Below, piece after piece: positions 48,101-53,700 of a stretch of 64,000 nucleotides of DNA (position 1 is its first letter; each line of letters starts with the position of its first letter). Where the stretch lies: contig OY848924.1 of the NCBI GenBank assembly GCA_963693285.1, positions 681,501-745,500 on the forward strand, given 5' to 3'. The notes below the pieces were generated by a model. That model was not told the DNA's origin. It saw only the letters and a list, made by a program, of their open reading frames with translations, and did no database searches. The translations under genes were made by a program, and so were the position numbers. The stretch is from Xestospongia muta (Eukaryota > Porifera > Demospongiae > Haplosclerida > Petrosiidae).

Positions 48101-50699
48101 AAGAGATTAATCTAAGTACGATATACTGGTAGAGTCTGAAGTAACTGTAGTAGTGTGTTATTGTATATTAGTACACTCCTTACATTTATCATGTTGATAA
48201 CATCAAGTAAAACCTTCCCTAATAGCTAGAGGATGAATGTTATCTACTATCACTTAATAATGCTTTTGCTATATAGTTAGTAATAGTATGTGACAATAAT
48301 ATTTTATATTGTTTAGTTTGGCAAGACTCCATTGTACATAGCATGTTACTATGGTCATGATAAAGTAGTACAAGTATTACTAGACCATGGTGTTCAAGTG
48401 GATGTTCCAGACAAGGTCAGTGACAATAGTCAGTGTCAGGTAATAGTAGGTGTGGTCTGTTATAATAGTAGTACATATAGTTGACAATGATCTTGGTATT
48501 CACGGAGGTCCCACTAATATGGTGTGTACATGTCATTTGTACCCAAATCCTAAACCCTAAACAAGTGAACATAAGAAGAATAGCTAATAGTGAACCATTC
48601 TATTTTAATTTTGAGATAGACCATACTCTAGACATGTAAATCAGGTACAAGGACGTTATCTGGATGTTACCAAGAGGTGTGGTTAAAAATGGTCCAGCTA
48701 TTAATAATACTAGTAGTCATTAATTAATCATGGAGGTTACATATCGTGGTTAAATCACTAAATCAGTTAATCGAACATCACTACTATAGTCCCAGTTGTT
48801 TCTTATGATTAAACTTTTATAAATTAATTAATATATCTGTGGTAGTTGTAGTTTGTTATTTTCATTACATGTACTTCATAGTGACAATAAGAAGAATGGA
48901 GCATACATTATGGATGTTGAATAAGCTTATGTCATCCATGGATATATGTTACTCACTAGATATTAAACTCCCTATATCATGAATATATTAACATGTAATA
49001 GACATTGCTATTATAATAAACTTGTGGTTACATTGAGAATACACAGTTACCCCTTAATTCTGATAGACAAAGAGTAATGTCATGGAACAATGTGTCTTAT
49101 CTGGAGCTGTCCTTAACACATCTAAATTACCTATGGTTACTAATATAACTAGACCCCTCCCCTTAAAAAATTAGACCATAACATTGGTGGCATACTGGAC
49201 ATATATCTTGATTGGTTGCCAACAGCTTAAGATTATTGAAGAATAATCTCTCTTCTCATAGGAGGACTAGCACTATATTGCATATCAGTGGGTGTGGTTT
49301 ATAAAATAATAAAGTAATAGTTCTATGCCTTTTTATGTCCCTGTCATTGGTCAGGTTTGACATGATAATACAATAGCTATGATTATCTGTATTGATGACT
49401 GTTATATTGACTATATAGTTTATTGTATGATAGTTCCTGTACTTTTTGTAATTGAATAACTTTTCCTCTTTTGTTTTCTAGGATGGTAGAACAGCAGCAC
49501 ATTATGCAGCAGGGGAGGGTCATGTTGATGTTCTAAAGTTATTAATTGAAGAGGGACAAGCTGACATAAATGCTACAGATAATGTAAGTCATATTATAGT
49601 TACTTATGAGCTATTCCTTTGAAGTATGACATTTAATATTGTCTTCAATATTGGTATCAACCTCACTCATATCCAGACTGACCAATATTTTGATAACATG
49701 TTTTTGACAAAAGATGTTCCAAGAACAATAATCAAAAATAAAACTTGGATATTTGTTGTCAATGTAATATATAATAATTAATTTCTATAGAATCAGGAGA
49801 CAGTTCTATATTGGGTCTCAAGTAATGGTCATACTGAGATAGTCCAGTTACTCTTAGAACATCAAGCTGATCCCAATATTTGTAACAAGGTCGGTGTGTA
49901 TTGTGTATAGATATTGTTATATGTACTACATAGTATTAAGTCTATATGATACTAGTACAGGATATATAGTGTATAGTGTGAGTTAATGATATAATTGATG
50001 TTAATATTGTACTAGTCAATGTAACATATAATAATTAATTTCTGTAGTATCAGGAAACAGCTCTACATTGGGCCTCAAGAAATGGTCACACTGAGATAGT
50101 CCACTTACTCTTACAACATCAAGCTGATCCCAATATTCGTGATATGGTCAGTATTAGACTCACTTTGTTGATAATTTACTTTTTGTTAGTATGGTAATAT
50201 TGCATTGCATATTGCCTGCCGTGAGGGTCATCTTAATGTTATTAGCTGCTTGCTATCTGAAGGAGCAGATGTAAATGTTAAGAACAATGATGGTAAGAGT
50301 CCACTGGATGTATGTCAAGATACAAGCAGGGATAAAATTGTTAGTCTCTTTAACAAGTATAATCCAAAACGAGGTAAGGTATTATTAAAGATCAACAACA
50401 CTACATACTCACATATATATTTTATTTGTTATTATCTAGTTTTTGAAGATGTGTCTAAGTGGAATATTGAAAATATTGAAGAAGATCAGGTCTTTGAGAA
50501 AAGAGACTATGGAGTCATGTTAGTTATTCCACCATCAGCAGTAGAGAAGAAAGAAGAGATTGAAGCTGAAGTTAAGGTTGTTGCACCAGTGGAAGCAGAT
50601 ATCATTCTACCTCCAGATGTTGAGATTGTAAGCTGTTTCTATAAAAGTGAAACACCTGTAAAATTTTCAAAACCTATTGATCATGTGTGTGTGTTATAA
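124..50699 (+). CDS. Gene 1a: multi-ankyrin gene ending in a truncated ZU5-like exon
   Basis: This is a spliced gene model. The first coding exon is 124-165 (begins MAAQLSEEQQ), followed by donor GTAAGT. It is followed by 35 intact ankyrin-type exons listed in the block entries below, then exon 50190-50373 (phase 1 end) and a ZU5-like exon at 50440-50699. Ankyrin exons are 99 or 102 bp, phase 0 at both ends, one repeat each, with the T-A-L-H-x-A-S and I-V-Q-L-L-L signatures. The ZU5-like exon stops abruptly after KPIDHVCVL, where paralogues continue for about 100 residues. The start is uncertain: the frame stays open upstream to an acceptor-like TAG at 71-73, so more exons may lie outside the window. 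The product would be a long cytoplasmic ankyrin scaffold or receptor. Partner and function are unknown. Splicing across the duplicated units is unproven. Confidence 0.6.
166..1062. other. First intron of gene 1a
   Basis: The donor is GTAAGT at 166 and the acceptor TATATAG at 1062. It is A+T rich; I see no exon, repeat or element in it. The same holds for introns 1156-1552 and 3491-4125. Confidence 0.6.
1063..4224 (+). CDS. Gene 1a 5' ankyrin exons (four), outside the segmental duplication
   Basis: The exons are 1063-1155 (begins DDKLWDSARDGHLEG), 1553-1639 (29 codons, begins GTTPHTVAYIYGHN), 3392-3490 (begins DEILLTAAMRGLVDIV) and 4126-4224 (begins NDDTALHLASRNGHTKVV). All have AG acceptors and GTAAG or GTCAG donors, and all keep phase 0. 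The first resembles the second exon of gene 2 (D-x-A-x-D-G-x-L-E-G-V), so it is probably the capping repeat of the array. The second and third are divergent repeats. The fourth begins the NDDTALHLAS subfamily that is amplified downstream. Confidence 0.75.
2289..3085. mobile_element. TIR element with 24-bp perfect inverted ends
   Basis: ctatactctgtccgagttga at 2289 continues to 2312, and its exact inverse complement ends at 3085. The element is 797 bp and lies in the intron 1640-3391 of gene 1a. The 63-codon open stretch at 2392-2583 has no recognisable domain. I see no transposase, so it is a probable non-autonomous element. Confidence 0.7.
4254..5080 (+). mobile_element. TIR element, AACCTCRCTG family, inside the intron
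   Basis: Left end aacctcactg at 4255 and right end cagcgaggtt near 5071-5080 are inverted copies of each other. The element is about 830 bp and contains a GT microsatellite (about 4300-4322) and an open stretch starting GLERSNAFRK that I do not recognise. Further full copies are 5481-6308, 16616-17443 and 38057-38884; left-truncated copies begin at 15787 and 37228. It is probably a non-autonomous DNA transposon. Confidence 0.5.
5352..13022 (+). CDS. Gene 1a ankyrin exons of segmental unit 1 (six intact)
   Basis: The exons are 5352-5450 (NDDTALHLASRNGHTEVV), 6851-6952 (GRRTALHYASQGGYYDII, one extra Ile codon), 10900-10998, 11575-11673, 12250-12348 (three identical exons beginning EGNTPLYIASEEGNIEIV) and 12924-13022 (EGKTPLYVASENCYIEIV). 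Every exon is phase 0 to phase 0. The three EGNTPLY exons sit at an exact 675-bp spacing. A further copy at 10471-10568 is a relic and is listed separately. If all are spliced in, this block adds six ankyrin repeats. Confidence 0.7.
5481..6308 (+). mobile_element. TIR element, AACCTCRCTG family, second copy
   Basis: Same ends and content as 4254-5080, with a shorter interrupted GT run (gtgtctgtgtctgtgtg). The open stretch is extended to 94 codons. It belongs to the second exon-intron cassette and is repeated at 16616-17443 and 38057-38884. Confidence 0.5.
6578..6634. other. Deletion junction with tandem filler, unit 1
   Basis: An intron tail that should lead to an ankyrin exon (attattagaatgatgat in unit 2) changes to a twice-repeated 18-mer (agaataataagattcaat) and then enters the 80-bp repeat. 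The corresponding unit 2 positions are 17715 and about 27396. Exactly the same junction is at 39154-39210. Confidence 0.8.
7168..9150 (-). mobile_element. Internally deleted Ty3/gypsy-type LTR retrotransposon, unit 1
   Basis: The minus strand reads: right LTR about 8926-9150; a primer-binding-like tggtgacgaggg (complement of 8910-8921); gag from 8849 to 8460 (starts MAKHGSVGEFFPE); zinc-knuckle region about 8310-8215; protease motif LDTG at 8016-8005; a pre-RT segment 7930-7715; then directly an integrase C-terminal-like piece 7570-7380; a polypurine tract (aaggtgggaggaaa, 7322-7335); and a partial left LTR about 7168-7321. Reverse transcriptase, RNase H and the integrase core are missing. 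There are several stops, including TAA at 8273-8271 in place of a zinc-knuckle His. The two LTRs share about 150 bp. Confidence 0.75.
8460..8849 (-). pseudogene. gag fragment of the LTR element, unit 1
   Basis: 129 codons read on the minus strand, starting MAKHGSVGEFFPEREQW. Together with the downstream zinc-knuckle remnant this is typical of K02A2.6-like gypsy elements of marine invertebrates. The reading frame ends after GISHPAM, and the zinc-knuckle part continues in the same direction with stops. Identical copies are at 29226-29615 and 41036-41425. It is non-functional. Confidence 0.7.
9162..9963. mobile_element. TIR element related to the AACCTCRCTG family, unit 1
   Basis: The left end taacctcactgcctgctgtg and the right end (inverse complement begins aacctcgctgtgcgtg) match imperfectly. 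The right end also matches the left end of the 4254 element (gtgggcgcat and actgtagtctgt). It lies immediately next to the LTR element. Copies are at 29928-30729 and 41738-42539. The 61-codon open stretch inside it is not recognised. Confidence 0.45.
10471..10568 (+). pseudogene. Degenerate ankyrin exon, unit 1
   Basis: The sequence aligns with the EGKTPLY exons (KNDYVEIVEKLLKANANTD is readable), but it has a 1-bp deletion near the start, an in-frame TAA and no good acceptor. The donor has decayed to gtaaat. Copies are at 31237-31334 and 43047-43144. Confidence 0.75.
10590..12614 (+). repeat. 675-bp ankyrin exon-intron array, three copies (unit 1)
   Basis: The three copies start at about 10590, 11265 and 11940. 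Each holds one EGNTPLY exon, its acceptor tract (tctctctatatag) and, on the minus strand, a 160-bp gag fragment (11110-11270 and +675, +1350). A diverged fourth copy (to about 13310) carries the EGKTPLYV exon. Copies look identical or nearly so. Confidence 0.9.
13313..13725 (-). pseudogene. gag fragment fused to a headless ankyrin intron, unit 1
   Basis: 13313-13637 on the minus strand encodes a diverged gag piece (YFVANDIGGEAKKHAILL and onward), related to the gag at 8460-8849. It is followed at 13637-13725 by the end of a 675-type intron, up to its TATATA acceptor tract, where the exon itself is missing (aaaggcctatc replaces ggaaggc). Copies start at about 34754 and 45889. Confidence 0.65.
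13726..15740. other. Long non-coding intron part, unit 1
   Basis: I see no exon here. It holds a 16-bp palindrome (gtgtactatagtacac, 14023-14038) and two adjacent hairpins near 14645-14715 (gaatgcaaatttgcattc, then ggatgcaattttgcatcc). A caaagggttaa motif follows and could be a piggyBac-like end, but I found no partner end. The 61-codon open stretch at 14821-15006 has no supporting feature. Copies are at 35167-37181 and 46302-48316. Confidence 0.5.
15741..15989 (+). pseudogene. Truncated ankyrin exon running into a TIR element, end of unit 1
   Basis: A good acceptor (tattgtttag) is followed by FGKTPLYIACYYGH, then a breakpoint at 15783 into the interior of the AACCTCRCTG element. The frame stays open through AFRKRLQALKRLL to a stop at 15989. 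The donor is gone. If used, it would be a terminal exon that cuts the protein; if skipped, the frame is kept. The complete exon is at 48317-48415. Confidence 0.75.
16487..34463 (+). CDS. Gene 1a ankyrin exons of segmental unit 2 (fourteen intact)
   Basis: The exons are 16487-16585, 17715-17813 (both NDDTALHLAS type), 18222-18320 (WRHSPLHIAYWYGYDNIV), 18461-18562 (DDLLLTSAENGDIENV), 19276-19374 (YQQTALHYASKGGYYDIV), 20616-20717 (FGRTAAHYAAEKGHVDV), 23330-23428 (DQKTALHCASQRGYYDIV), 25232-25333 (FRQTAAHLAAENCHVDV), 27620-27718 (GRRTALHYASQGGYYDIV), 31666-31764, 32341-32439, 33016-33114, 33691-33789 (four EGNTPLY exons) and 34365-34463 (EGKTPLYV). All are phase 0. The stretch from 17715 to about 27396 exists only in this unit; units 1 and 3 have lost it. 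The FGRTAAH-type exons are 34 codons long because of the longer EEGQADIN turn. Confidence 0.7.
16616..17443 (+). mobile_element. TIR element, AACCTCRCTG family, unit 2 copy
   Basis: Same sequence as 5481-6308 at offset 11135. It lies in the intron after exon 16487-16585. Confidence 0.5.
18627..18892. mobile_element. Small TIR element (MITE) in unit 2
   Basis: Left end ataccgggatttattagcga and the right-end inverse complement ataccgtatactgggattta share a long imperfect inverted repeat that extends through gataaaatttggcg. It is about 265 bp with no coding content. Confidence 0.7.
18900..19145. repeat. Intron repeat, interrupted in its second copy
   Basis: It runs from gatcaattacaagcattta to ttgtactattagta. 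A second copy is split at 22283-22340 and 22425-22630, with an ankyrin exon fragment between the parts. Confidence 0.6.
21024..21228. mobile_element. Palindromic MITE, first copy
   Basis: ttcttggtgtaacttg (21024-21039) is exactly inverted at 21213-21228, with internal repeats of gatgacatca and its inverse. It is about 205 bp and lies in the intron after exon 20616-20717. Confidence 0.6.
22344..22430 (+). pseudogene. Fragment of an NDDTALHLAS exon with its acceptor, inserted in a repeat
   Basis: Intron tail and acceptor (ttgttttattactag) are followed by DNDTALHLA, and the sequence then switches at tttagcccca into a different repeat (cccacccagtcttgtagaca). The host repeat is seen uninterrupted at 18900-19145. 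The exon has no donor. Confidence 0.65.
23454..24056. mobile_element. TIR element with a helix-turn-helix relic
   Basis: taccgtagttccctga at 23454 is inverted at 24041-24056 (tcagggaactacggta). TA flanks suit a Tc1/mariner or pogo-type target site. On the plus strand from about 23640 a broken frame reads EAVETLRIHREHNVSVIAK, stop, YSIDRKHIREWG, which resembles a CENP-B/pogo-type DNA-binding helix-turn-helix. It is non-functional. Confidence 0.6.
24060..25070. repeat. Intron cassette of about 1 kb, repeated four times
   Basis: The sequence from about 24060 to 25070 is found again at about 26470-27480 and 48420-49320, and in shortened form at 19430-20095. It contains tagtaggtgtggt and gaggtgtggttaaaaatggt motifs. 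All copies lie between a TALHYAS-type exon and a TAAHYAA-type exon or its equivalent, so exon pair and intron were duplicated together. Confidence 0.65.
25636..25839. mobile_element. Palindromic MITE, second copy
   Basis: Copy of 21024-21228 in the intron after exon 25232-25333. One arm has a substitution (caagatacaccaagaa). Confidence 0.6.
26013..26472. mobile_element. Left-truncated copy of the 23454 TIR element
   Basis: It matches from the interior caaaaacagcttctagtaag to a right end ggggaactacctta. At the left it joins a sequence whose uninterrupted form is at 21391-21402. The helix-turn-helix relic is present here too. Confidence 0.6.
27398..27475. repeat. Short dispersed repeat of about 80 bp, six copies
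   Basis: It runs from ttgaagaataatctctcttc to gtgtggtttataaaataataaa. Copies begin at about 6634, 20015, 24983, 27398, 39210 and 49237. In units 1 and 3 it sits directly at the deletion junction. Confidence 0.75.
27934..29916 (-). mobile_element. Internally deleted Ty3/gypsy-type LTR retrotransposon, unit 2
   Basis: Copy of 7168-9150 at offset 20766, with the same deletion and the same stops. The gag fragment is 29615-29226 and the pre-RT segment 28696-28481. Shared defects show that it spread by segmental duplication, not by transposition. Confidence 0.75.
29928..30729. mobile_element. TIR element related to the AACCTCRCTG family, unit 2
   Basis: Copy of 9162-9963 at offset 20766. Confidence 0.45.
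31237..31334 (+). pseudogene. Degenerate ankyrin exon, unit 2
   Basis: Copy of the relic at 10471-10568, with the same stop and lost acceptor. Confidence 0.75.
31356..34055 (+). repeat. 675-bp ankyrin exon-intron array, four copies (unit 2)
   Basis: This is the same unit as in 10590-12614 but with four copies, with exons at 31666, 32341, 33016 and 33691. The third has a substitution that makes IVK from IVQ. Confidence 0.9.
34754..35166 (-). pseudogene. gag fragment fused to a headless ankyrin intron, unit 2
   Basis: Copy of 13313-13725 at offset 21441. Confidence 0.65.
37182..37430 (+). pseudogene. Truncated ankyrin exon running into a TIR element, end of unit 2
   Basis: Copy of 15741-15989 at offset 21441, with the same junction and stop. 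Confidence 0.75.
37928..48415 (+). CDS. Gene 1a ankyrin exons of segmental unit 3 (seven intact)
   Basis: The exons are 37928-38026 (NDDTALHLAS), 39427-39528 (34 codons with the extra Ile), 43476-43574, 44151-44249, 44826-44924 (EGNTPLY type), 45500-45598 (EGKTPLYV) and 48317-48415 (begins FGKTPLYIACYYGHDKVV). The last is the complete version of an exon that is cut off at the ends of units 1 and 2. Spacing and sequence match unit 1 at a constant offset of 32576 bp, with only scattered substitutions. The middle EGNTPLY exon carries Lys in place of Gln (IVK versus IVQ), as does the third EGNTPLY exon of unit 2. Confidence 0.7.
38057..38884 (+). mobile_element. TIR element, AACCTCRCTG family, unit 3 copy
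   Basis: Same sequence as 5481-6308 at offset 32576. It lies in the intron after exon 37928-38026. Confidence 0.5.
39744..41726 (-). mobile_element. Internally deleted Ty3/gypsy-type LTR retrotransposon, unit 3
   Basis: Copy of 7168-9150 at offset 32576, with the gag fragment at 41425-41036 and the pre-RT segment at 40506-40291. The structure and stops are unchanged. Confidence 0.75.
41738..42539. mobile_element. TIR element related to the AACCTCRCTG family, unit 3
   Basis: Copy of 9162-9963 at offset 32576. Confidence 0.45.
43047..43144 (+). pseudogene. Degenerate ankyrin exon, unit 3
   Basis: Copy of the relic at 10471-10568, with the same stop and lost acceptor. Confidence 0.75.
43166..45190 (+). 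repeat. 675-bp ankyrin exon-intron array, three copies (unit 3)
   Basis: The exons are at 43476, 44151 and 44826. The IVK variant sits in the second copy. Confidence 0.9.
45889..46301 (-). pseudogene. gag fragment fused to a headless ankyrin intron, unit 3
   Basis: Copy of 13313-13725 at offset 32576. Confidence 0.65.
49482..50373 (+). CDS. Gene 1a last ankyrin exons before the ZU5-like exon
   Basis: The exons are 49482-49583 (DGRTAAHYAAGEGHVDV), 49791-49889 (NQETVLYWVSSNGHTEIV), 50048-50146 (YQETALHWASRNGHTEIV) and 50190-50373 (YGNIALHIACREGHLNVI). The last is 184 bp, holds one repeat plus the start of a C-terminal capping repeat (KNNDGKSPLDVCQ), and ends in phase 1. The same 184-bp exon precedes the ZU5 exon in gene 1b (51547) and gene 2 (61049), so it marks the end of the ankyrin array in the family. 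The following intron (50374-50439) is only 66 bp. Confidence 0.8.
50440..50699 (+). pseudogene. Truncated ZU5-like exon of gene 1a
   Basis: It starts after a TATCTAG acceptor in phase 1 and encodes the conserved start DVSKWNIENIEEDQVFEKRD, then the VMLVIPPSAVEKK strand, then KFSKPID. At that point it leaves the family sequence (paralogues read KPIELYLQHN) and ends HVCVL-stop. About 100 residues of the ZU5-like exon, plus UPA, death domain and C-terminus, are missing. The sequence right after the break matches the 3' part of the first intron of a paralogue. The break is therefore a fusion point, not a natural terminus. The exon could be skipped from mature RNA. Confidence 0.75.
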
Positions 50700-50723
50700 T
50701 ATAATGTATATTACTATTTTCAG

Positions 50724-53700
50724 AGCTATGAGTTACTTCTTTTCAATGCTGCTAAAGATGGAGACCTAGAGGGAGTGATGTCAGCTCTTATGAATGGAGC
50801 AGATGTAAATTATAGAGATGAGGTTAGTTTTAAGTAATAATCCTGTTCTCACAGATAAAATTAGTAAGAATACTTAGTACATATACTTGTTACTGAAAAT
50901 AGTTTAATAATTAATGACATCTCAAACTAGCGATGTTTATTGTATTATTAATTGTGAACTTAATTCCACTGTTTAGTGAATGAAATGCTTTAACTTACAA
51001 TAAAATGATGAGTCATCAATAAAACAATTGATTGAATATTATATGTGACACATCTCTCTATCAGAATAAATATTAGAATATCTTATAATGAGTACTGATA
51101 TCAATATTGTACTTGTCATTGTAACTTATAATAATTAATTTCTCTAGGATCAGCAGACAGCTCTATATTGGGCCTCAAAGAATGGTCACACTGAGATAGT
51201 CCAGTTACTCTTAGAACATCAAGCTGATTCCAATATTTGTAACAAGGTCAGTGTGTATTGTGTACAGATATTGTTATATGTATTACATAGTATTAAGTCT
51301 ATATGATACTAGTACAGGATATATAGTGTATAATATGAGTTAGGGATATAATTGATGTTAATGTTGTACTAGTCAATGTAACCTGTAATAATTAATTTCT
51401 GTAGGATCAGTGGACAGCTCTACATAAGGCCTCATGTAATGGTCACACTGAGATAGTCCAGTTACTCTTAAAATATAATGCTGATCTTAATATTTGTGAA
51501 GTGGTCAGTATAAGAGTTGTATTATCAATAATTTACTTTTTGTTAGTATGGTAATACTGCATTACATATTGCCTGCCGTGAGGGTCATCTTAATGTTATT
51601 AGCTGCTTGCTCTCTGAAGGAGTAGATGTAACTGTTAAGAACAATGATGGTAACACTCCCCTTGAAAAATGTCCAGATACAAGCAGAGATGAAATTGTTA
51701 GTCTCTTTAACAAGTATAATCCAAAACGAGGTGAGGTATTATTAAAGATCAACAACACTACACACTCACACATATCTTATTTGTTATTATCTAGTTTTGG
51801 AAGATGTGTCTAAGTGGAATATTGAAAATTTTGAAGAAGACCAGGTCTTTGAGAAAAGAGATCATGGAGTCATGTTAGTTATTCCATCATCAGCAGTAGA
51901 GAAGAAAGAAGAAGTTGAAACTGAAGTTAAGGTTGTTGCACCAGTGGAAACAGATATCATTCTTCCTCCTGATGTTGAGGTTGTGAGCTGTTTCTATAAA
52001 ATTGAAACAACTGGAAAATTTTCAAAACCTATTGAGCTTTATCTTCAACATAATGTTGAACTGGCATCACAAGAAGAATGTGATCATTTAGCCTTTATAA
52101 AAACTGAAGGTCCACCACCTTATAAATTCCAGTTATTGCCCACTGATGCACAAAAGTTTAGGCCTAATGAAAACTCTGGAGTTGTTAGGTTCTGTGATTC
52201 CTCTTCAATTGCGGTCGTTTATCGTAAGAAAGTCACAAAAATGTTTCGACAGCCATCTTGCAGTTATGTAGTGACAGTTTTTGTCAAGCAGATGATGAAA
52301 TCTTGTTGGGAAATACGAGCAGTAGTCACAAAGAATCTTGGACCTTTCTTAAAGGTATATTTGTCAAATAATGAAAAGATTAAATAGTTCTTGTCATTGG
52401 AAATTTAAAAGATATTAATGTTATTCATAATGTGCTCTTGTGTTTGTTAGAGAGTAATGACTGATGCTTGTTTTGAAAGTTGGAAGAGAATAGAACCAGT
52501 CTCTTTCTTCTTTGATCCTGACATTAATGAAGTGACAATTACTAATGAGTACTATGAGATCAAGCCAATGATCAATCCATTTCAAGTAAAGTATTTGTTG
52601 ATGTTGTGACTATTTTATTTTTACTTTATCAAAGGTTTCTAAGGAAAGCGTTGATAAATGTCAACCTGATACTGCACTGCCTTATTTAAAATTTAAAGCC
52701 TTTCTTAAAGATGATGAAGAGGTTACTGACCTTGAGCTCACTTTTAAAGGAATGAGAGAAGAGACAAGCTTAGTGATTGCTAGTTATGATTTGCAACAAA
52801 TCAAAGGTATGGAAATGAGACAATTAAAGCCTTTTTAATTAATATATACATAATTTAATATGTAATGAATGACTTTACAAGGCTAAATTAATAATATATT
52901 TTATGTAGATATACCTGCTCCTACTTCAACTGCTAGTACTCCTAGTTCTGTTGATAATAAATCTTCTACTAGTACTCCTCCTATTGCCAGTAATCCTTCT
53001 CATTCCAGTACAGAATCTTCATGTCAACCAAATATTCCAAATGACTTGTTATGTGAGTCATTTTAGTATAAACTGAAAGCTCTCATTGAAGATTGTACTT
53101 TAACATTATGTAATATTATGGAAAAGTGTTTTTCTTCATTAGATAAGGAACCAAAGAAATGTCACTTGATGACATTACTTCATCCAATTAAGTATATGTG
53201 GAATACTATTGGTGGACAACTTGAAGTGCGTAATGGTGATATAAAGTCTGCAGAGTACAATGAGTCATATGGAGATACCACAAAACTCTCTGAAGTCCTT
53301 CAGGTCTGGATGGATAAGAAAACTAGTCTGGTTTGTTGGAAAACAATTATTACTGTTGTAGAAGAGCCACCTGTAGAAAACAAAGTAGTAGGTAATAAGA
53401 TATATGAGTTCTTAACAAGACAAGAAATTCAGAATGAATATCAGTCTCCCCATAATCAGACTGGTAATATGAAAGTTTATTATGTATATAAATGTTGTAA
53501 TCACTCAGGTCAGCTGATCACTACATTTAATTCTCCTCCTCCAATTGCACCAAAACCTGGTAAGAATGAAGGTACTAGAGTAATTTATTTCTTTATGCTC
53601 CAAGAGAGTGAATGATCATTTTTTCTTCTTCTAGTGGAGATAGTTGAACAAGATGCTCCATTATCATCATCTAATTCTACTGAAGTAAGACTATTTTATA

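Larger units (their letters stand above)
4652..48358 (+). repeat. Segmental tandem triplication (units 1, 2 and 3)
   Basis: Unit 1 is about 4652-15786 (11.1 kb), unit 2 about 15787-37227 (21.4 kb) and unit 3 about 37228-48358 (11.1 kb). Matching landmarks give constant offsets: unit 1 to unit 3 is 32576 bp throughout; unit 1 to unit 2 is 11135 bp at the left part, 20766 bp in the middle and 21441 bp at the right part. Each unit starts inside a TIR element (acgcattcagg) and ends inside an ankyrin exon (FGKTPLYIACYYGH). The non-homologous junction, with a 4-base filler, recurs at 15783 and 37224. Unit 2 is longer by an internal 9.7-kb stretch and by one 675-bp repeat. Confidence 0.9.

Noticed and set aside
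51585..51773. 62-codon minus-strand frame
   Set aside because: Shadow of the 184-bp ankyrin exon on the plus strand.
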